Source: Pseudomonas putida S13.1.2
GTDB lineage: Bacteria; Pseudomonadota; Gammaproteobacteria; Pseudomonadales; Pseudomonadaceae
Length of the DNA: 64,000 bases
NCBI RefSeq assembly: GCF_000498395.2
Contig: NZ_CP010979.1
Span: 6,557,849-6,621,848, forward strand
Direction: 5' to 3'
Numbering within the stretch: position 1 is the stretch's first letter; each line of letters starts with the position of its first letter. A model generated the notes under the pieces. It saw only the letters and a list, made by a program, of their open reading frames with translations. It had not been told where the DNA came from and made no database searches. The translations under genes were made by a program, and so were the position numbers. Shown piece by piece: positions 32,804 to 42,300 of this stretch.

Positions 32804-34501
32804 ATGATCGAAAATTTTTGGAAGGATAAGTACCCAGCCGGGGTTACGGCGGAAATCAATCCTGACGAATTCCCCAATATCCAGGCAGTACTCAAGCAAT
32901 CCTGCCAACGCTTTGCCGACAAACCGGCCTTTAGCAACCTGGGCAAGACTATCACTTATGGCGAGCTGTATGCGCTGTCGGGGGCGTTTGCCGCCTGGCT
33001 GCAGCAGCATACCGACCTCAAGCCGGGTGACCGCATTGCCGTGCAACTGCCCAATGTCCTGCAATACCCGGTCGCGGTCTTCGGCGCCATGCGTGCCGGG
33101 CTGATCGTGGTCAACACCAACCCGCTGTATACCGTGCGGGAGATGGAACACCAGTTCAACGACTCCGGCGCCAAGGCCCTGGTGTGCTTGGCCAACATGG
33201 CCCACCTGGCCGAAAAGGTGGTACCCAAGACCCAGGTCAAACACGTCATCGTCACCGAAGTGGCCGACCTGCTGCCGCCGCTCAAACGCCTGCTGATCAA
33301 CAGCGTGATCAAGTACGTGAAGAAGATGGTGCCGGCCTACAGCCTGCCGCAGGCCGTGCGCTTCAACGACGCCCTGGCCCTGGGCAAGGGCCAGCCGGTG
33401 ACCGAGGCCAACCCGCAGGCCAACGACGTGGCTGTGTTGCAGTACACCGGCGGCACCACCGGCGTGGCCAAGGGCGCCATGCTGACCCACCGCAACCTGG
33501 TGGCCAACATGCTGCAGTGCCGGGCGCTGATGGGCGCTAACCTACACGAAGGCTGCGAAATTCTCATCACCCCGCTGCCGCTGTACCATATCTACGCCTT
33601 TACCTTCCATTGCATGGCGATGATGCTGATCGGCAACCACAACGTGCTGATCAGCAACCCGCGTGACCTGCCGGCCATGGTCAAGGAACTGGGCAAGTGG
33701 AAGTTCAGCGGCTTTGTCGGCCTCAACACCCTGTTCGTTGCCCTGTGCAACAACGAGGCGTTCCGTGCCTTGGACTTCTCGGCGCTGAAAATCACCCTGT
33801 CGGGCGGCATGGCCCTGCAACTGAGCGTGGCAGAGCGCTGGAAGGCCGTTACCGGCTGTGCCATCTGCGAAGGCTACGGCATGACCGAAACCAGCCCGGT
33901 GGCGGCTGTGAACCCGGCAGAAGCCAACCAGGTGGGTACCATTGGCATTCCGGTGCCGTCGACCTTGTGCAAGATCATCGATGACGCTGGCAACGAGCTG
34001 CCGTTGGGCGAGGTGGGCGAGCTGTGCGTCAAGGGCCCGCAGGTGATGAAGGGCTACTGGCAGCGCGAAGATGCCACCGCCGAGATCCTCGACAGCGAAG
34101 GCTGGCTGAAGACCGGTGATATCGCGCTGATCCAGGCGGACGGTTACATGCGCATCGTCGACCGCAAGAAGGACATGATCCTGGTCTCGGGCTTCAACGT
34201 GTACCCCAACGAGCTGGAAGACGTGCTGGCGGCCTTGCCGGGCGTGCTGCAGTGCGCAGCCATTGGTGTGCCTGACGAGAAGTCGGGTGAAGTGATCAAG
34301 GTGTTCATCGTGGTCAAACCGGGCATGACCGTGACCAAGGAGCAGGTGATGGAGCACATGCGTGCCAACGTTACCGGCTACAAGGTGCCACGCCTGATCG
34401 AGTTCCGCGATACGCTGCCGACCACCAACGTGGGCAAGATCCTGCGCCGCGAGCTGCGCGATGAAGAGCTCAAGAAGCAGGGCTTGAAGAAGATCGCCTG
34501 A
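32804..34501 (+). CDS. fadD1: Long-chain fatty-acid-CoA ligase (FadD1)
   Basis: 565 residues, close paralogue of the preceding ligase (FADKPAFSNLGKTITYGELY; YTGGTTGVAKGAMLTH; GYGMTETSPVAA; DRKKDMILVSGFNVYP; GKILRRELR). It carries out the same acyl-CoA synthesis, and in other pseudomonads the two copies differ in chain-length preference. The start MIENFWKDKYPAGV at 32,804 follows GAAGGAG; an in-frame ATG seven codons earlier overlaps that site. It has its own 295-nt upstream region, so independent regulation is likely. Confidence 0.95.
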   Translation: MIENFWKDKYPAGVTAEINPDEFPNIQAVLKQSCQRFADKPAFSNLGKTITYGELYALSGAFAAWLQQHTDLKPGDRIAVQLPNVLQYPVAVFGAMRAGLIVVNTNPLYTVREMEHQFNDSGAKALVCLANMAHLAEKVVPKTQVKHVIVTEVADLLPPLKRLLINSVIKYVKKMVPAYSLPQAVRFNDALALGKGQPVTEANPQANDVAVLQYTGGTTGVAKGAMLTHRNLVANMLQCRALMGANLHEGCEILITPLPLYHIYAFTFHCMAMMLIGNHNVLISNPRDLPAMVKELGKWKFSGFVGLNTLFVALCNNEAFRALDFSALKITLSGGMALQLSVAERWKAVTGCAICEGYGMTETSPVAAVNPAEANQVGTIGIPVPSTLCKIIDDAGNELPLGEVGELCVKGPQVMKGYWQREDATAEILDSEGWLKTGDIALIQADGYMRIVDRKKDMILVSGFNVYPNELEDVLAALPGVLQCAAIGVPDEKSGEVIKVFIVVKPGMTVTKEQVMEHMRANVTGYKVPRLIEFRDTLPTTNVGKILRRELRDEELKKQGLKKIA

Positions 34502-34517
34502 CGCCCCGCCAGCGCGG

Positions 34518-34636
34518 TCCCTGTAGGAGCAGCCTTGTGCTGCGAAAGGGCCGCAAAGCGGCCCCAGGAATTTCAGCATTACGGCTGAGAACCTGGGGCC
34601 GCTTTGCGGCCCGATCGCGACACAAGGCCGCTCCTA
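34518..34636. repeat. REP pair of the TGTAGGAGCGG class, interrupted by IS
   Basis: Two inverted REP units of the TGTAGGAGC(A/G)GCC variant lie between fadD1 and the insertion sequence. The second unit breaks off after GGCCGCTCCTA at 34,636, where the IS110-family element begins. Its missing end (TACAG) reappears at 36,073-36,077 on the other side of the element. Confidence 0.88.
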
Positions 34637-34889
34637 TGTATGGACTCGCCCACACTGTCTAGCTGCTTTTGAACATAGGAACCCGGTTGCATCTATGTAT
34701 CAGGCCTATTCGAGGAAGCTTTTCGCTTCTGGCCAACATCGTGGTGAGCTCGCAGTGTGCCGTTTACATTGAGGCCATTACGTTAGGCCTGTAGGAGCGG
34801 AGGCATCTGTCTGCGACGGTCTTACCTAGGGTCAATGTTCACTAGCAGGGGTTGGAGCGCTCAGCGCCCCGGTGGCATTGCTCGGTTGG
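34637..34889 (-). ncRNA. Candidate bridge RNA region of IS copy A
   Basis: This 253-nt non-coding stretch lies between the transposase stop and the right end, where IS1111-group elements encode their bridge RNA. In the transposase sense it holds a hairpin GCCT-loop-AGGC (34,787-34,804). Its loop CCGCTCCTAC, extended to CCGCTCCTACAGG (13 nt, 34,788-34,800), is identical to the bottom strand of the REP target. A second hairpin, ACATAG/CTATGT (34,673-34,698), contains ATACATAGATG, similar to the right-end/left-end circle junction ATACATAATCGATG. These fit the target- and donor-binding loops. RNA limits are not known. Confidence 0.55.
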
Positions 34890-35993
34890 TCAGAGGCTCA
34901 TAGCAGCCTCCGGGTTGTTGTTCGGTTTACGTTGGTAGACCTGATTGCTCTGTAACAGAGCCCAGATAATGCGCAGATTTCGATTAGCCAGTCTGATCGC
35001 CGCCTCCTTGCGTCCAAGGCGGGATAGCCAGCGCAACAGGCGGCGATCGTCTGGCTGATCGGAATCAGGTCTTAGCTGACTCAAGACAGCATGGGCGCCC
35101 TGGATCATCAGGCTGCGTATGTAGCCGTCACCTCGCTTGCTCATTCTGCCCAGCCTGATTTTGTTTCCGCTACTGTGCTGGTCCGGCACGATACCGAAGA
35201 AGGCGGAATACATTCGGCCACTCGCGAAGCGGCTGGGTTCGGTCTGTTTTGCCACGATCGCCGTGGCGATGATTGGGCCAACGCCACGAATGGTGATCAG
35301 CCGCTGTGCCACCTTATCTTGCTGGGCTGTCACTTCGAGCCGTCCACTCAGCGCCGCAATGCGTTCACCTAAAGACAGCCAGTCAGTCAGCAGCTCATCA
35401 AGCAACTCGCGCAACAAATCGGGCAGAGGCAAGGAGGCATCCTCAAGCGCCCGCGGTACCTGCTGACTGATCGCGGCATCGCCTTGAGGCATGGATACGC
35501 CATGCTCAAGCAGCAGGCCACGTATCTGATTGCCCAGCGCTGTATGCCGCTTGATGTTGCCGCGCCGGATGCGATGCAGTGCTTGAATAGCCAGCGCTGT
35601 GGTGCTCTTGATCGGTACGGAGGCAATGCTGGTATCGCGACCGGCACGCAGAATGGCATGGGCATCGTTACGGTCGTTCTTCGCGCCGCTACGGTGTTCG
35701 GCGACGCGTTGCGCAGGCAGGATGCGAACCGGATTACCTTTGGTTTGCAGCAGCCTGGCCCAGGCTTGTGCACCTGGACCGCACTCCATCAAGACGGCCA
35801 CGGTCGTTGGCAGCCTGATCAGGAAGTCATGGAATGCTTGACGGGATTTGATGCGATCTTCGTAGATCACCCGACCAGTAGCGTCCTCGCCTGCCAACTG
35901 GAAGACCTGTTTGGCCAGGTCAACGCAGATGGTTGTGCAAAGTTCCACGTCGGTGGAAGACAGGGAATCGTGCTTCGAACTATGCTTTTTCAT
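34890..35993 (-). CDS. IS110-family transposase/recombinase, copy A
   Basis: 367 residues starting MKKHSSKHDSLSSTDVELCT at an ATG preceded by GAGGGCGA. The N-terminal RuvC-like DEDD domain is visible: Asp in CVDLAKQVFQLAG, Glu in LMECGPGAQAW, and Asp residues in GAKNDRNDAHAI. The C-terminal Tnp domain has RGVGPIIATAIVAKQ and the presumed catalytic Ser segment HSSGNKIRLGRMSKRGDGYI. These recombinases work with a bridge RNA to insert a circular intermediate. The translated product is the same as that of copy B. All motifs are intact. Confidence 0.93.
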   Translation of the reverse strand: MKKHSSKHDSLSSTDVELCTTICVDLAKQVFQLAGEDATGRVIYEDRIKSRQAFHDFLIRLPTTVAVLMECGPGAQAWARLLQTKGNPVRILPAQRVAEHRSGAKNDRNDAHAILRAGRDTSIASVPIKSTTALAIQALHRIRRGNIKRHTALGNQIRGLLLEHGVSMPQGDAAISQQVPRALEDASLPLPDLLRELLDELLTDWLSLGERIAALSGRLEVTAQQDKVAQRLITIRGVGPIIATAIVAKQTEPSRFASGRMYSAFFGIVPDQHSSGNKIRLGRMSKRGDGYIRSLMIQGAHAVLSQLRPDSDQPDDRRLLRWLSRLGRKEAAIRLANRNLRIIWALLQSNQVYQRKPNNNPEAAMSL

Positions 35994-36097
35994 GGTCTCG
36001 CCCTCGCTGCCGTTGGCTTCTTCGAACGCCACCGTGGCACTGTGATGCCTCGGCGGGGGCGAGTCCATCGATTACAGATGTCGAGCAGAACTCGGAT

Positions 36098-37405
36098 TCA
36101 GCGCAGTTTTTCCAGCATCTGGTAGTACCACATCCCCGCCGCCAGCAGCGGGTTGCCCAGCAAATCCCCCATCGGCACCCGCACATGCTTGCACTGGGCA
36201 AAGGTGTCGAACTTCTCCAGCGTCCCGGTCAGTGCCTCGGCCATGATCTCGCCCATGATGTGGCTGGTGGCAATGCCGTGCCCCGAATAACCCTGGCAGT
36301 ACCACACGTTGTCCGACAGCTTGCCCAGCTGAGGGATGCGGTTGACAACGATGCCCATTGCGCAGCTCCACTGGAACTCGATCGGCACGCCTTTCAATGC
36401 CGGGAAGGTGCGCTCGATGCACGGGCGCAGTTCACTTTCGATATCCCGTGAGTCACGGCCGGAATAGTTGGCGCCACCGCCGAACAGCAGGCGCTTGTCG
36501 GCGGTGAGGCGGTAATAGTCGAGCACGAAGCGGCAGTCGTACACCGCCAGGTCCTGCGGGTTGATCTGCTTGGCCAGCTCGCCCAGCGGCGCGGTGGTGA
36601 CGATACCGCCCATGGCCGGGAAGATCTTGCCCTTGAGCTGGCGCTTTTCCAGTTTGTGATACACATCACCGGCCAGCATCACCTGGCGCGCCTCTACCCG
36701 GCCGTGGGCGGTGACCACCGCCGGGCGCGGGCCGTGGACGATGTCCAGCACCTCGGAGTTCTCGAAGATAAGCGCACCCAGGCTGTGGGCAGCGCGGGCC
36801 TCACCCAGGCACAGGTTGAGCGGGTGCAGGTGCAGGTTGCGCAGGTTCTTCAACGCACCCAGGTACAGCGGGCTTTGCAGGTGTCCGGCCACTGCCGCGC
36901 GGTCCAGCAGTTGCACCTGCTCGCCCATGCCCCGGCGCTGGGCCTCGGCCTCGAAGGCACGCAGCTCGTCCATGTGCGAGGGCTTCATCGCCGCATGCAG
37001 GTGGCCGTGCTTGAGGTCGCAGTCGATGCCATAGCGCGTCACGCGCTGTTCGATCACCTGGTGCCCGCGCCAGCGCAGATGCCAGATGAAATCGTCGACG
37101 TCGGTGCCCAGGTGGTTGCGCATCTGCGTGCGCATGGCCTCGTCGCCCGACAGGCTGCCGGTGACCTGGCCGCCATTGCGCCCGCTGGCGCCCCAGCCGA
37201 TGCGGTTGGTTTCGACGATAGCCACCTTCAGGCCACGTTCGGCCAGCTCCACCGCCGTGGCGACGCCGGTGAAGCCGCCGCCGATGATGGCCACATCCAC
37301 CTGCACCGTGCCCTTGAGCTGCGGGTACTCGGTGTGGTCGTTGAGGGAGGCGCTGTAGTAGGACGGCGCACGCTGCGCCGGGCCTTTGTTGAATGCTGCG
37401 TTCAT
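36098..37405 (-). CDS. puuB: FAD-dependent oxidase, gamma-glutamylputrescine oxidase-like
   Basis: 435 residues of the DAO/GlpO family. The dinucleotide motif IIGGGFTGVATAVELAERG lies at about 40-58, followed by IGWGASGRNGGQV. A C-terminal block CQGYSGHGIATSHIMGE closes the FAD site. It oxidises gamma-glutamylated putrescine or a similar amine to the aldehyde. It lies 24 nt after a glutamine-synthetase-like gene that would make the gamma-glutamyl amide, the arrangement of the Puu pathway. Several paralogues exist in Pseudomonas, so the exact amine is uncertain. The IS copy A sits just past its stop. Confidence 0.85.
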   Translation of the reverse strand: MNAAFNKGPAQRAPSYYSASLNDHTEYPQLKGTVQVDVAIIGGGFTGVATAVELAERGLKVAIVETNRIGWGASGRNGGQVTGSLSGDEAMRTQMRNHLGTDVDDFIWHLRWRGHQVIEQRVTRYGIDCDLKHGHLHAAMKPSHMDELRAFEAEAQRRGMGEQVQLLDRAAVAGHLQSPLYLGALKNLRNLHLHPLNLCLGEARAAHSLGALIFENSEVLDIVHGPRPAVVTAHGRVEARQVMLAGDVYHKLEKRQLKGKIFPAMGGIVTTAPLGELAKQINPQDLAVYDCRFVLDYYRLTADKRLLFGGGANYSGRDSRDIESELRPCIERTFPALKGVPIEFQWSCAMGIVVNRIPQLGKLSDNVWYCQGYSGHGIATSHIMGEIMAEALTGTLEKFDTFAQCKHVRVPMGDLLGNPLLAAGMWYYQMLEKLR

Positions 37406-37429
37406 GGGTGTTCCTTGTTATGTAGGGGC

Positions 37430-38794
37430 TCAGGCCTGGTGCAGGTACCAGCGCCAGTCCTGCTCGCTGACTTCGGCCATGAACTGGCGGTACTCGGCGC
37501 GTTTGACCTTCAGGTACACGCCAAGGAAGTCTTCGCCCAATGCTTCGCGGGCCCAATGGGAATGTTGCAGGGCGTCGAGGGCCGTCAGCCAGTCGGTAGG
37601 CAGGTGTTCGGTGGCCTGGGCATAGCCGTTGCCTTCCACCGGTGCGCCCGGGTCCAGCTGTTCGCGGATGCCTCGGTGGCTGGCGGCGAGAATTGCCGCT
37701 GCGGCCAGGTAGGGGTTGGCGTCGGCGCCGCAAATGCGGTGTTCCACATGCCGGCTGTTGGCCGGGCCGCCTGGCACGCGCAGGCTCACGGTGCGGTTGT
37801 CTACGCCCCAGGTCGGTGCCAGCGGCGCATAGCTGTTGGCCTGGAAGCGGCGGAACGAGTTGGCGTTGGGGCAAAACAGCAGCAGCGAGTCGCGCAGGTG
37901 GCGCAGCATGCCGGCCACAGCCTGGCGCAGCAGCGGGGTACCGGCTTTGTCTTCACTGGCGAACAGGTTGTTGCCAGCGCTGTCGGCCAGGCTCAGGTGC
38001 ATGTGCATGCCGGTGCCGGCCAGGTTGGCAAACGGCTTGGCCATGAAACAGGCCTGCATGCCGTGGGCATGGGCCACGCCTTTCACCAGCCGCTTGTAGC
38101 GCACGGCCTGGTCCATCGCCTGCAGCGCATCACCGTGCTCCAGGGTGATTTCCACCTGGCCTGGGGCGTATTCCGAAATGGCGGTACGCGCCGGAATGCC
38201 CTGGGCCTTGCAGGCAGCATAAAGGTCGGCGAGGAACGGTTCGATCTGCTCCAGTTCGCGCAGGCCATAGACCTGGGTTGTGCGAGGGCGGCCGCCATCG
38301 TTGTCCAGCGCCGGTTGCGGGCGGCCCTGGGCGTCGCGTTGCTGGTCGAGCAGGTAAAACTCCAGCTCGCAGGCCATTACCGGGTGGTAGCCGTCGGCTT
38401 TCAGCGCTTCGATGGTGCGCAGCAGCACATGACGCGGGTCGGCGACGCTGGCCGGCAGGCCCTCGCTCGGGTGCATGCTGACCTGCACGGCAGCCGTTGG
38501 CACCCGGCGCCACGGCAAGCGCACCAGGCTGCCTTCAAGCGGGTAGGCCCGGCAGTCAATGTCGCCCACGTCCCACACCAGGCCCGAGTTTTCCACGTCG
38601 TCACCGTTCAGGGTCAGGCCGAGGATGGTGCTGGGCAGCGGCCGGCCGGTCTGGTAAACGGCCAGCAGTTCCTCGCGGTGCAACAGCTTGCCGCGCGGTA
38701 CGCCGTTGGCGTCGAGGATGAACAGTTCGAACAGCTCGATATCGGGGTTGTCGGCCAGGAAACGGGTAGCCTGCTCTACGGGTGCAAAGTGCAT
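37430..38794 (-). CDS. Glutamine synthetase family, gamma-glutamylpolyamine synthetase-like
   Basis: 454 residues with the GS catalytic blocks: MACELEFYLLD (metal-binding Glu), EYAPGQVEITLEHGDAL, MAKPFANLAGTGMHMHLSLA, and NRTVSLRVPGGPANSRHVEH. The N-terminal beta-grasp is shorter than in GlnA, as in PuuA/SpuI. It joins glutamate to putrescine, cadaverine or another amine using ATP. The ATG at 38,794 has only a weak ribosome site. Co-transcription with the FAD oxidase supports the polyamine or amine-degradation role. Confidence 0.87.
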   Translation of the reverse strand: MHFAPVEQATRFLADNPDIELFELFILDANGVPRGKLLHREELLAVYQTGRPLPSTILGLTLNGDDVENSGLVWDVGDIDCRAYPLEGSLVRLPWRRVPTAAVQVSMHPSEGLPASVADPRHVLLRTIEALKADGYHPVMACELEFYLLDQQRDAQGRPQPALDNDGGRPRTTQVYGLRELEQIEPFLADLYAACKAQGIPARTAISEYAPGQVEITLEHGDALQAMDQAVRYKRLVKGVAHAHGMQACFMAKPFANLAGTGMHMHLSLADSAGNNLFASEDKAGTPLLRQAVAGMLRHLRDSLLLFCPNANSFRRFQANSYAPLAPTWGVDNRTVSLRVPGGPANSRHVEHRICGADANPYLAAAAILAASHRGIREQLDPGAPVEGNGYAQATEHLPTDWLTALDALQHSHWAREALGEDFLGVYLKVKRAEYRQFMAEVSEQDWRWYLHQA

Positions 38795-39366
38795 GATTGA
38801 TTCGCTCGCGTGCGCACAGGGCCACCGCACAAGCAGGCGGCCCAGTTGAGTCAAACGGCCAGACGCCGGCCGTGTTTGGTCACAATGGCGTGAGCGAGGT
38901 GTCCGGTGGGCGCGCGTGGCGGCAGTGCCACAGGGCCCAGAAGGCGAGGATGATGTGAACCAGCGGATTTTCCCCGGCACGGCTCCGGGCCTTCGGGAGC
39001 GAAGGGCGGGAGGACGGTGGCGCGATGGGCTGGACGGGAATCATGCCTTTGATACTCACATGCGGCGTAAGGTTGATTAAAGCAGTGAATGGCAACCTTT
39101 ACATATGCCCTTGCTAAACTTTCAGCCGCTATCCGATCCCTGTAGGAGCGGCCTTGTGCCGCGAATGGGCCGCAAAGCGGCCCCAGGTTTTCAGTGGTGT
39201 TGCTGAAATTGCTGGGTCCGCTTTGCGGCCCATTCGCGGCGCAAGGCCGCTCCTACAGGGACCGTGCCAGGCTGGACAGCAAAGTAGGCCCAAATCTGCG
39301 ACAATCGCGCATCCTTCGAATGCCGATCATGAAAAAGCAGGCTCACCTGCATCACTAAAAAGCCCC
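38795..39366. other. 572-nt gap between the GS-like gene and hrpA
   Basis: No gene could be supported. A 71-codon minus-strand frame at 38,880-39,095 lacks a ribosome site and resembles no family. The left part should carry the promoter of the GS-like/puuB operon. A TGTAGGAGCGG-class REP pair occupies 39,137-39,260, and the last 100 nt should hold the hrpA promoter. No clear -35/-10 pair stands out. Confidence 0.6.
39137..39260. repeat. REP pair of the TGTAGGAGCGG class, both arms intact
   Basis: Inverted units, CCCTGTAGGAGCGGCCTTGT at the left and its complement ending GGCCGCTCCTACAGGG at the right, with inner arms GGGCCGCAAAGCGGCCCC. Both ends carry the exact 13-nt sequence matched by the IS guide hairpin, so they are two unoccupied potential targets. 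Confidence 0.9.
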
Positions 39367-42300
39367 ATGACTGACCACGCCATCGACAAACTGCTGCAAA
39401 ACCTCGACCACGCCATGATTGCCGACCGCCATCGCCTGCGCCGGCAGCTGCACGAACTGCGCAAGCGCCCCGACGAGGCGAAGCTGGCGCAGTGGGTGGA
39501 AAAGGTCCAGGCCTCCTGCGCCCAGGTCACCGCGCGCCAGCAAAGCGTGCCGACCGTGCGCTACGACGACAACCTGCCGATCGCCGCCAAGCGTGATGAA
39601 ATCAAGAAGGCCCTGGCCGAAAACCAGGTGCTGGTGATCGCCGGCGAAACCGGTTCGGGCAAGACCACCCAGCTGCCGAAAATCTGCCTGGAGCTGGGCC
39701 GTGGCAGCCATGGCCTGATCGCCCACACCCAGCCGCGCCGGATCGCCGCGCGTAGCGTGGCGGCGCGGGTTGCCGAGGAGCTGGGCACGCCGCTGGGCGG
39801 GCTGGTCGGTTACCAGGTGCGGTTCGAAGACCAGAGCGATTCCAACACCCTGGTCAAGCTGATGACCGACGGCATCCTGCTGGCCGAAACCCAGCACGAC
39901 CGCCTTCTGGAGCGCTACGACACCATCATTGTCGACGAAGCCCACGAACGCAGCCTGAACATCGACTTCCTGCTCGGCTACCTGAAGACCCTGCTGCATC
40001 GCCGGCCAGACCTGAAGCTGATCATCACCTCGGCGACCATCGACCTGGAGCGCTTCTCCAAGCACTTCGATAACGCGCCAATCATCGAGGTGTCCGGGCG
40101 CACCTTCCCGGTAGAAACCTGGTACCGCCCGCTGACCAGCGAGCAGGACGAGGAAGGCAACCAGATCGAAGACGACCTCACCGTCGACCAGGCCATCCTC
40201 GCCACCCTGGATGAGCTGGCGCACCATGAGCGCAGTGAGGGCAAGGGCCCGGGCGATGTGCTGATCTTTTTGCCGGGCGAGCGGGAAATCCGCGATGCCG
40301 CCGAGATCCTGCGCAAGGCGCAACTGCGCCACACCGAGATTTTGCCGTTGTACGCGCGCCTGTCGCCGGCCGAGCAGCAGCGCATCTTCCAGCCACACAC
40401 CGGGCGCCGCGTGGTGCTGGCCACCAACGTTGCCGAAACCTCGCTGACCGTGCCTGGCATTCGCTATGTGATCGACACCGGCACGGCGCGCATCAGCCGT
40501 TACAGCTACCGCGCCAAGGTGCAGCGCCTGCCCATCGAGGCAGTGTCGCAAGCCAGTGCCAACCAGCGCAAAGGCCGCTGCGGCCGGGTAGAGCCAGGCA
40601 TCTGCGTACGGCTGTACAGCGAAGAAGATTTCAACAGCCGGCCCGCGTTCACCGACCCGGAGATCCTGCGCACCAACCTGGCGGCGGTGATCCTGCAGAT
40701 GCTGCACCTGCGCCTGGGCGCGATCGATGCCTTCCCGTTCATCGAGCCGCCGGACGGCAAGGCCATCAGCGATGGCTTCAACCTGTTGCAAGAGCTGTCG
40801 GCGGTCAACCGCGAGAACCAGCTGACCCCGATCGGGCGCCAGCTGGCGCGCCTGCCGGTCGACCCACGGCTGGGCCGCATGCTGCTCGAAGGCGCACGCC
40901 TGGGCAGCTTGCAGGAAGTGCTGATCGTCACCAGTGCGCTGTCGGTGCAGGACCCGCGCGAACGCCCGCCAGAGCGCCAACAGGCCGCCGACCAGGCCCA
41001 CGCACAGTGGAAGGACGTGGACTCCGACTTCGCCGCGTTGGTCAACCTGTGGCGTGGTTTCGAAGAGCAGCGCCAGGCGCTCACGGCCAACCCGCTGCGC
41101 AACTGGTGCCGCAAGAACTTCCTGAACTACCTGCGCCTGCGTGAATGGCGCGATGCCCACCGCCAGCTGGCACTGATCTGCCGTGAGCTGCAGTTGACGG
41201 TGAACAAGGAACCGTCCGACTACCTGAAGATGCACAAGGCCATCCTCAGTGGCCTGCTCAGCCAGATCGGCCAGAAGACCGAAGAGGGCGACTACCAGGG
41301 TGCCCGCCAACGGCGCTTCTGGGTGCACCCTTCATCAGGCCTGGGGCGCAAGCGCCCGCAGTGGGTAATGGCCGCCGAACTGGTCGAGACCACCAAGCTG
41401 TATGCGCGCATGGTCGCCAAGATCGAGCCGGACTGGATCGAGCCGCTGGCCGGCCACCTGGTCAAGAAGAACCACTTTGAACCGCACTGGGAGAAGAAGC
41501 GCGGGCAGGTGGTGGCCTATGAGCAGATCACCCTGTACGGGCTGATTCTGGTTGGCCGCCGCCCGGTGCATTACGGCCCGATCGACCCGGTTACCTCGCG
41601 CGAGCTGTTTATCCGCGAAGGCCTGGTGGGGGGTGAAATCCAGTCACGGGCCAAGTGCCTGGCAGCCAACAAACGCCTGCTTGAGGAGCTTGACGAGCTG
41701 GAGGCCAAGGCCCGCCGGCGCGACATTCTGGCCGACGAAGAAACGCTGTACGCCTTCTACGAAGCGCGCCTGCCGGCAGAAATTCACCAGACCGCGACCT
41801 TCGACAGCTGGTACCGCATGGGCAGCCAGAAAGACGCGAACCTGCTGATCATGCGCGAGGAAGACGTGCTGGCCCGCGAAGCCAGCGAAGTGACGGCAGC
41901 GCAGTACCCCGACAGTATGCAGGTGGGCGAGCTGCGCCTGCCGCAGAGCTACCACTTCGAGCCCGGTCACCCGCGTGACGGCGTGACCGTGCGGGTGCCG
42001 GCACCGCTGTTGCCAAGCCTGCCCGGCGAGCGCCTGGAATGGCTGGTGCCAGGCCTGCTGGAGGCCAAGTGCGTGGCGCTGGTGCGCAACCTGCCCAAGG
42101 CCCTGCGCAAGAACTTCGTGCCGGTGCCGGACTTCGTCAAGGCCTCGCTGGCGCGCATGACGTTCGGCCAGGGGGCGCTGCCGCAGGCTCTGGGCCAGGA
42201 GCTGTTGCGCATGACCGGTGCGCGGGTGTCCGATGAGGCCTGGGAAGAATCGGTCAAACTGGTCGAAGGCCACCTGCGGATGAACATCGAAGTGGTCGAT

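Larger units (their letters stand above)
34637..36072 (-). mobile_element. IS110-family (IS1111-group) insertion sequence, copy A, inserted in REP
   Basis: 1,436-bp element with one transposase gene. Sub-terminal inverted repeats ATGGACTCGCCC lie 3 bp from the right end (34,640-34,651) and 4 bp from the left end, as is typical of the IS1111 group; there are no true terminal repeats or target duplication. Flanks GGCCGCTCCTA and TACAG rejoin to a normal REP end, sharing the dinucleotide TA as probable core. Copy B (52,949-55,637) is the same length once its IS3 insertion is removed. The few differences noticed are single bases, and those seen in the transposase gene are silent. It resembles the REP-targeting ISPpu9/ISPpu10 elements known in P. 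putida. Confidence 0.9.

Noticed and set aside
38880..39095. 71-codon minus-strand frame between the GS-like gene and hrpA
   Set aside because: No ribosome site, low-complexity Pro/Arg/Ser content and no family resemblance.
39154..39366. 71-codon N-terminal extension of HrpA
   Set aside because: It is translation through the REP pair at 39,137-39,260, with no ribosome site at its ATG. HrpA homology starts at 39,367.
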